Part shown: in pieces, positions 13,199 to 16,268 of the stretch
Position numbering within the stretch: position 1 is the stretch's first letter
Layout of the letters: each line of letters starts with the position of its first letter
NCBI GenBank assembly: GCA_947629845.1
Contig: CANRFD010000023.1
Coordinates: 1-16,268, forward strand
DNA: 16,268 nt
Reading direction: 5' to 3'
Origin: an uncultured Clostridia bacterium
GTDB taxonomy: Bacteria; Bacillota; Clostridia; Christensenellales; Borkfalkiaceae
Made by a program: the position numbers and the translations under genes
The notes under the pieces: model-generated
What the model saw: only the letters and a program-made list of their open reading frames with translations
Told to the model about the DNA's origin: nothing
Databases searched by the model: none

Positions 13199-13255
13199 AC
13201 GGGCGGAAAAGTATGCGCGCAGGGCGCATTCTACTCACGGTAGACCCGTTTTTTT
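13199..13255 (+). ncRNA. candidate three-way-junction RNA ending in a U-tract
   Basis: On the plus strand: P1 ACGGG/CCCGT (13199-13203, 13245-13249), P2 ATGCGC/GCGCAT (13213-13218, 13224-13229; loop GCAGG), P3 TCTAC/GTAGA (13230-13234, 13240-13244; loop TCACG), then seven T (13249-13255). P2, P3 and the closing strand abut without unpaired bases. Upstream CCGCCCTGT (13173-13181 region) can pair with ACACGGGCGG instead, giving an alternative fold. It does not match a riboswitch class I know. The remaining bases of this gap (13070-13370) show only a short CCCGAA-TAT-TTCGGG palindrome (13141-13155) and the degV promoter. Confidence 0.35.
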
Positions 13256-13307
13256 GAGCAGTAGAGGCGGCGAGCCAAATGATAGCGCGCGTTTCGTCCG
13301 AAAAGTG

Positions 13308-13336
13308 TTGTAATTTTTACGTTAAAGTGGTAAACT
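13308..13336 (+). promoter_or_regulatory. degV promoter
   Basis: TTGTAA (13308-13313) and TAAACT (13331-13336) are 17 bp apart; both boxes match the consensus at four of six positions. The leader is about 28 nt. Confidence 0.6.
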
Positions 13337-13351
13337 ACCTGCGAACAAAAA

Positions 13352-13368
13352 AACACCACGGAGGTGTT
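13352..13368 (+). promoter_or_regulatory. hairpin that covers the degV ribosome site
   Basis: AACACC-ACGGA-GGTGTT (13352-13357 with 13363-13368) pairs through the GGAGGTG ribosome site just before the ATG at 13371. It could reduce or condition initiation. The stem is only 6 bp. Confidence 0.45.
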
Positions 13369-13370
13369 CT

Positions 13371-14309
13371 ATGCAAAATTTTGATATTTTTTCCGATTCG
13401 GCGGCCAACCTGCCCGACGAATATGTGGAGAAATACAACGTCGGCATCATCGCCTACTCCTATCTGATCGGCGATACGCTCCATTACACCGCGCAGAAGG
13501 GCGTCCCCTTCCGCACCCTCGCACGCCAATTTTACGACGCGCTCCGCGCAGGCGAGGAGGCAAAGACCTCGCTCATCGGCAAGGAGACGTTCAAGGACGC
13601 CATCGAGCCCTCGCTGAAGGCCGGCCGCGACGTCTTTCTCATCACTATCGCCTCGGGCATCAGCGGCACCTATGCGGAGGCCGTGAAGGCGCAGAAAGAG
13701 CTTTCCGAGCTCTACCCCGAGCGCACGATCGTCGTGCGGGACAGCAACAACGCTTCCCTCGGGCAGGGACTGCTGGTGCTGCACGTTGCGCGGCTGCGCG
13801 AACAGGGCGCCGACCTTGCCGCGTGCACGCAGTGGTTCGACGAGAATTGCTATAAACTCAACAGCTATGTGACGGTGGACGATCTGAAATACCTCCGCAA
13901 GAGCGGACGCGTCTCCGCCATTCTCGCCTTCGCGGGAAATCTTCTCAACATCAAGCCGCTCATCCACGCGAGCGGAGATACCCCCGCAAAACTCACCATG
14001 TACGGCAAAGAGCGCGGACGCCGCCGCTCCCTCGCCGCCCTCGTGGCCGCGTTTGACGAGCTCACCGACACCGTCGACCAGACCGTTGCCATTGCGCACG
14101 CCGACTGCGAGGAGGACGCCCGTTCCGTGGAGGCCATGCTGCGCGAACGCGGCGTGAAGGACATTGTGATGGAGTACTACGACCTGTGCACGGCCGCCCA
14201 TGTGGGCCCCGGGACGCTGGCGATCTTCTTCCTCGGGAAGGACAGAAGGCTGGTCGACGCGCCCGAGACGAAACCCGCGCATGCCAAGGCGCAGCCCGCA
14301 AAGGCATAA
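13371..14309 (+). CDS. DegV family fatty-acid-binding protein
   Basis: A 312-residue cytoplasmic protein of the DegV/FakB type, which binds a fatty acid so that a FakA kinase can phosphorylate it; a kinase partner is not in the window. DIFSDSAANLPDEYVEKYNV is the N-terminal signature. AKTSLIGKETF (64-74 region) has the TS head-group motif, followed by ITIASGISGTYAEA (about 91-104). VTVDDLKYLRKSGRVSAI lies near 166-183, followed by LNIKPLI. The C-terminus has HVGPGTLAIFFLG with the conserved His, then an extra Pro/Ala/Lys tail (PETKPAHAKAQPAKA). Length is slightly above the usual 280-290 because of this tail. The ATG follows GGAGGTG. Confidence 0.95.
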   Translation: MQNFDIFSDSAANLPDEYVEKYNVGIIAYSYLIGDTLHYTAQKGVPFRTLARQFYDALRAGEEAKTSLIGKETFKDAIEPSLKAGRDVFLITIASGISGTYAEAVKAQKELSELYPERTIVVRDSNNASLGQGLLVLHVARLREQGADLAACTQWFDENCYKLNSYVTVDDLKYLRKSGRVSAILAFAGNLLNIKPLIHASGDTPAKLTMYGKERGRRRSLAALVAAFDELTDTVDQTVAIAHADCEEDARSVEAMLRERGVKDIVMEYYDLCTAAHVGPGTLAIFFLGKDRRLVDAPETKPAHAKAQPAKA

Positions 14310-14323
14310 CTTGAAAAAATACG

Positions 14324-14351
14324 ACCGCACCCGTTCGGGTGCGGTTTTTTT
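14324..14351 (+). terminator. degV intrinsic terminator
   Basis: ACCGCACCC/GGGTGCGGT with a GTTC loop (14324-14345), followed by TTTTTT, 15 nt past the stop. Confidence 0.93.
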
Positions 14352-14359
14352 GTAAAAAG

Positions 14360-14380
14360 AAAAACGGCGGGGCCGTTTTT
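14360..14380. terminator. bidirectional terminator between convergent genes
   Basis: AAAAACGGC-GGG-GCCGTTTTT is symmetric, so it gives a U-tract in either direction. It lies between degV and the convergent zinc-ribbon gene. Confidence 0.75.
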
Positions 14381-14391
14381 CGGTGGGTTCG

Positions 14392-14412
14392 CGCCGCGGG
14401 CGTCCCGCGGCG
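14392..14412. repeat. GC hairpin next to the convergent terminators
   Basis: CGCCGCGGG-CGT-CCCGCGGCG is a 9-bp perfect stem followed on the plus strand by TTGTTTT. It lies 21 bp beyond the stop of the zinc-ribbon gene and resembles the GC hairpin at 10533. Confidence 0.6.
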
Positions 14413-14432
14413 TTGTTTTGTGCAGACGGAAA

Positions 14433-14927
14433 TTAAAAATCGTCGTCGCCTAATTTTTCATCATCGTCATCGTCGTCGTCATCGTCGTCGCCGCTGAGCG
14501 TGTAGATCTCGTCGCCCGTGACGTACTCGAGATCCTCTTCCTCTTCGTCGTTTCCCTCGTAAACCTCTTCCTCGGGCTCCTCCTCTTCCTCGTCGAAGGT
14601 CTCGTCGATCTCGCCGATCTCGGAATCCAGCTCGGAATCGGTGTCGTCGTCGAGGTATTCCCGCCACTCGTCGTCCTCCTCGGGATCGGGCTCTTCCTCG
14701 TACTCCGCCTTCTTGCGGCACTCCTCGCACATCTTTTCGCCCGCGCGCATCATGTTTTCGCCGCAGATGGGACAGAGCTCGGTGGGGAGCTCCTCTTCCT
14801 CGGAATCAATCTCGTCGACATCGGAGACGATGCCCTTCATTTCCTTCAGACAGACGTCGCAATAATCCTGCTTTTCCGCGTCGATATAGTTGAGCTCGCA
14901 GCGCGGACATTTGATATAACGAACCAT
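14433..14927 (-). CDS. acidic protein with two zinc ribbons and a poly-Asp tail
   Basis: A 164-residue protein, function unknown. Two four-cysteine knuckles are seen: CPRC/CDVC (Cys7, 10, 23, 26) and CPIC/CEEC (Cys52, 55, 67, 70). Everything after residue 75 is strongly acidic and low complexity (EEEPDPEEDDEWREYLDDD), with ten consecutive Asp at about 147-156, and the last residues are EKLGDDDF. The N-terminal MVRYIKCPRCELNYIDAE looks like a widespread clostridial zinc-ribbon protein. ATG at 14925-14927 has GGGAGGG 7 nt upstream; an in-frame ATG 14 codons earlier is less likely because it has no ribosome site. It could be an RNA- or protein-binding factor, but that is inference. Confidence 0.88.
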   Translation of the reverse strand: MVRYIKCPRCELNYIDAEKQDYCDVCLKEMKGIVSDVDEIDSEEEELPTELCPICGENMMRAGEKMCEECRKKAEYEEEPDPEEDDEWREYLDDDTDSELDSEIGEIDETFDEEEEEPEEEVYEGNDEEEEDLEYVTGDEIYTLSGDDDDDDDDDDEKLGDDDF

Positions 14928-14952
14928 GGTTTTTCCCTCCCGTATCGTGGGT

Positions 14953-14975
14953 AAAAAAGCCTCTACCAATAGGCT
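14953..14975 (-). promoter_or_regulatory. 5'-end hairpin with U-tract in the zinc-ribbon gene leader
   Basis: AGCCT/AGGCT pairs in the first 18 nt of the predicted leader and is followed by six U. It begins at about +1. It may stabilise the 5' end or cause early release of the RNA. Confidence 0.4.
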
Positions 14976-14980
14976 AATAA

Positions 14981-15009
14981 ATTATATTAGTATTTATTTT
15001 TTTTGTAAA
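14981..15009 (-). promoter_or_regulatory. promoter of the zinc-ribbon gene
   Basis: On the minus strand TTTACA (15004-15009) and TATAAT (14981-14986) are 17 bp apart, in an A/T-rich tract. The leader is about 47 nt. The A/T-rich bases 15010-15060 have no further feature. Confidence 0.85.
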
Positions 15010-15113
15010 CTGTTTTTTTATGCGTTTGAGAAAAAAATAGGAAAATTTATAAATTTTTTGCGCGAAAGTTCGTGAAGAACGGCGGGCTTGAAAGTGCGGT
15101 TAAGGATGGGGTG

Positions 15114-15147
15114 CCCCACCCCCTACCCCCCTCCCGAGGAGGGGGCG
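15114..15147 (+). repeat. family E repeat, copy E4
   Basis: CCCCACCCCCTACCCCCCTC followed by CCGAGGAGGGGGCG. It lacks the GTCCC-TAC-GGGAC hairpin of E2 and E3 and is closest to E5. Confidence 0.75.
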
Positions 15148-15187
15148 AGAGACAGGGTGGAGTTGCCCCCATTTTATAAAACACAAT

Positions 15188-15255
15188 AAGCTCCCCGGTG
15201 CGCCGCGCGCAGCCGCCGCCGAAGCGGCGCCAGCGCGCGGCGCACCGAGGAGCTT
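15188..15255. other. giant GC hairpin
   Basis: Arms of 23 nt (15188-15210 and 15233-15255) pair with a single mismatch: AAGCTCC(C/T)CGGTGCGCC and so on to GCGCGC. The stem extends outward by CACAA/TTGTG across a one-base bulge. The 22-nt loop can form an inner GCCGC/GCGGC stem. Leftward it is followed by TTATTGTGTTTT, so it may end an RNA that starts near 15311. Confidence 0.8.
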
Positions 15256-15317
15256 TTGTGCATTCCCGCGCTCCGCTTGCGCTCTTCGCTTACCTCTATA
15301 GTTATGGTAGCACGAAA

Positions 15318-15345
15318 ATTTTATGTTTTTTGAGATGACTGTCAA
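15318..15345 (-). promoter_or_regulatory. orphan leftward promoter facing the giant hairpin
   Basis: On the minus strand TTGACA (15340-15345) and TAAAAT (15318-15323) are 16 bp apart. The first 50 nt downstream are GTGCTACCATAACTATAGAG and a GAAGAGCGCAAGCGGAGCGC segment, then the hairpin. A 29-codon frame starting ATG-CAC-AAA runs through the hairpin but has no good ribosome site. Confidence 0.55.
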
Positions 15346-15394
15346 AAAAAGGCAAAATTTCACACAATTTTCATTTTTCTGGGGGACGGGCGGG

Positions 15395-15476
15395 GATTAT
15401 AATGCGGACATGTTTCGACACACAGCCGACCGCGGATGCGGTCGGCTGTGGCTCAACATGACGTGATTATATGGCG
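15395..15476 (+). repeat. family D repeat, copy D3 with long hairpin
   Basis: GGACATGTTTCGACA, then CACAGCCGACCGC/GCGGTCGGCTGTG (15421-15433 with 15438-15450, loop GGAT), then GCTCAACATGACGTGATTAT and ATGGCGG. The left terminus is truncated. The same 13-bp stem occurs in D4, but not in D1 or D2. Confidence 0.85.
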
Positions 15477-15480
15477 GGGA

Positions 15481-15525
15481 GTGAGTAGACAGGCGCGCGG
15501 GGCGGGATGACGTAGTTTTGTGGCG
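15481..15525 (+). repeat. hybrid repeat fragment with D-like right end
   Basis: GAGTAGACAGGCGCGCGGGG resembles the extra segment of B1, followed by CGGGATGACGTAGTTTTGTG, a D-like right end. Another such end, ACGGGATGACGTGATTTTGT, follows at about 15590-15606, directly before A3. Confidence 0.6.
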
Positions 15526-15608
15526 GGATGGACGGTGGATAAGGGAAGATTCGCTCGGCTCCTGCGGAGCCTCGGAATGAGGAGACGGGATGACGTGATT
15601 TTGTGACA

Positions 15609-15660
15609 CCCCTTCAGTCTCGGCTAAGGCCTCGACAGCTCCCCCTCGAGGGGAAGCCAA
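15609..15660 (-). repeat. family A repeat, diverged copy A3
   Basis: CCCCTTCAGTCTCGG begins it and CTCGAGGGGAAGCCAA ends it. The middle arm GTC...GAC is lengthened (CTCGGCTAAGGCCTCGAC) compared with the GTCAC/GTGAC arm of A1 and A2, so this arm was replaced or expanded. Confidence 0.75.
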
Positions 15661-15675
15661 GACAGGGGCGCGGGC

Positions 15676-15750
15676 GGACTTCGTTGTTCGGGATCCTTCG
15701 CGGATAGGCCACCGTGGACTTCGTATAACAATTCGGCTCAGGATGACGCG
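15676..15750 (+). repeat. family B repeat, left-truncated copy B3
   Basis: GGACTTCGTTGTTCGGGATC onwards to ATTCGGCTCAGGATGACGCG matches the right two-thirds of B2, with small substitutions. The left end GCGTCATTCTGAC is missing. A further right end only, TTCAGGATGACGCGG, lies at about 15815-15830 after E5. Confidence 0.8.
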
Positions 15751-15769
15751 GTTGCCTGCGGGGGCGGAG

Positions 15770-15804
15770 CCCCACCCCCCTACCCCCCTCCCGAGGAGGG
15801 GGCG
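15770..15804 (+). repeat. family E repeat, copy E5
   Basis: CCCCACCCCCCTACCCCCCT followed by CCCGAGGAGGGGGCG is nearly the same as E4. It fills the space between B3 and the B right end at 15815. Confidence 0.75.
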
Positions 15805-15850
15805 ATGCGTTACGCTTCAGGATGACGCGGAGATGTGGGGAATAAAAATA

Positions 15851-15922
15851 TGGTCATGTTTCGACACACAGCCGACCGCGGGTGCGGTCGGCTGTGGCTC
15901 AACATGACGTGATTTTGTGGCA
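15851..15922 (+). repeat. family D repeat, copy D4, next to the final gene
   Basis: GGTCATGTTTCGACA, the hairpin CACAGCCGACCGC/GCGGTCGGCTGTG (15867-15879 with 15884-15896, loop GGGT), then GCTCAACATGACGTGATTTT and GTGGCA. It starts 9 bp past the stop of the minus-strand gene at 15931 and could serve as its 3'-end hairpin: read leftward, ATATTTTTATT follows. Confidence 0.85.
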
Positions 15923-15930
15923 GTGCCGTG

Positions 15931-16268
15931 TTACTCTTTGGGAGTGTCGGCGTCGGGAGAGACAGGCGCTTCTGTGGTTTCAGCAGAAGTTTCTGCGGGT
16001 TCCGCGGGTTCGGCTGTTTCCGTCGTTTCTGTTGTTGTAGCAGTGGTTTCCGTAGCTTCCGTGGGTTCCGTAGCTTCCGTGGGTTCCGTTGCTTCAGCAG
16101 GAGCGGCGGTTTCGGTTGTTTCGGTTGTTTCGGTCGTTTCTGTTGTTGTAGCGGGGGTTTCCGTAGCTTCCGTGGGTTCCGTTGCTTCAGCAGGAGCGGC
16201 GGTTTCGGTTGTTTCGGTTGTTTCGGTCGTTTCTGTTGTTGTAGCGGGGGTTTCCGTAGCTTCCGTGG
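15931..16268 (-). CDS. C-terminal part of a Glu/Thr/Pro/Ala-rich protein, 5' end outside window
   Basis: One minus-strand frame runs from the right edge to the TAA at 15931-15933, giving at least 112 residues. It is composed nearly only of Glu, Thr, Ala and Pro (for example TEPTEATETPATTTETTETT) and ends TEAPVSPDADTPKE. Codon choice is regular (GAA, ACG/ACC/ACA, GCT/GCC), there is no stop, and the period is a multiple of three, so it is a real coding repeat. Such tracts are usually unstructured extensions or stalks of surface or secreted proteins, or acidic tails of cytoplasmic ones. The functional domain is beyond the window, so no identity can be given. Confidence 0.75.
   Translation of the reverse strand, partial: TEATETPATTTETTETTETTETAAPAEATEPTEATETPATTTETTETTETTETAAPAEATEPTEATEPTEATETTATTTETTETAEPAEPAETSAETTEAPVSPDADTPKE
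16066..16268 (-). repeat. 93-bp in-frame tandem repeat
   Basis: From 16066 to the window end the sequence repeats exactly with a period of 93 bp (31 codons), at least 2.18 copies. A shorter duplication of 18 bp (TAGCTTCCGTGGGTTCCG) precedes the array near 16053-16088. The copies visible are identical, which suggests recent expansion and likely length variation between strains. Confidence 0.85.

Noticed and set aside
13199..13255. Known riboswitch class (guanidine, preQ1, c-di-GMP, fluoride) for the structured RNA
   Set aside because: I could not match conserved core bases of these classes. ACGG in P3 is reminiscent of a guanidine-II loop but is not in a proper ACGR loop.
13335..14330. Minus-strand 331-codon frame opposite degV
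   Set aside because: degV on the plus strand has clear family motifs, and the antisense frame overlaps both its promoter and its terminator.
15100..15363. Minus-strand 87-codon frame across the giant hairpin
   Set aside because: Its predicted start lies upstream of the orphan promoter -10, and its central part is the GC hairpin. A non-coding reading fits better.
15397..15660. Minus-strand 87-codon frame at the right repeat cluster
   Set aside because: It spans family D and A repeats only, and lacks a start signal.

Overview
The window reads as chromosome of a GC-rich member of the Firmicutes (Clostridia-like). The evidence is sigma-A type promoters (TTGACA/TATAAT, 17-bp spacers), strong AGGAGG-type ribosome sites, a dimeric alpha2 glycyl-tRNA synthetase, a DegV-family lipid-binding protein, a LexA/DinR-like box in front of uvrB and intrinsic U-tract terminators. 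This is a judgement from gene content; no marker gene fixes the genus. I see no rRNA, tRNA, CRISPR array, transposase or phage gene.

Layout. Positions 1-5075 are minus-strand: glnS, a CvpA-like double-domain membrane protein, two small paralogous membrane-tethered winged-helix-like proteins with an ATGA overlap, then uvrB (cut by the left edge) with its own promoter and SOS-box-like operator. Positions 5076-6142 hold about 1 kb of packed palindromic repeats. An XRE regulator (minus) and a membrane/coiled-coil protein of unknown function (plus) then diverge from an AT-rich promoter region. After a terminator and repeats comes glyQS (plus) with a short leader and no T-box. A nicotinamidase-like hydrolase (minus) sits between two more repeat-rich gaps. 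A putative two-gene minus operon follows: a secreted PdaB-like polysaccharide deacetylase and a double-OB SSB-like protein. degV (plus) and an acidic double zinc-ribbon protein (minus) converge on a cluster of terminator hairpins. The last 1.3 kb contains repeats, a very stable hairpin behind an orphan promoter, and the 3' end of a Glu/Thr/Pro/Ala-rich protein with a 93-bp in-frame tandem repeat.

The most unusual content lies between genes. At least five families of short palindromic repeats (called A-E here) occupy most of the long gaps. They are modular: the same terminal motif (ATGAC-GTGATT-NTRTGGCG or its inverse) is joined to different centres, copies carry swapped hairpins, and some are nested or chimeric. 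Other items worth checking are a three-way-junction RNA ending in seven U upstream of degV, a ribosome-site hairpin on degV, a candidate small RNA at 15.2-15.3 kb, the tandem winged-helix/TM pair, and the Asp10...DDDF tail of the zinc-ribbon protein, which resembles an SSB C-terminal tip.
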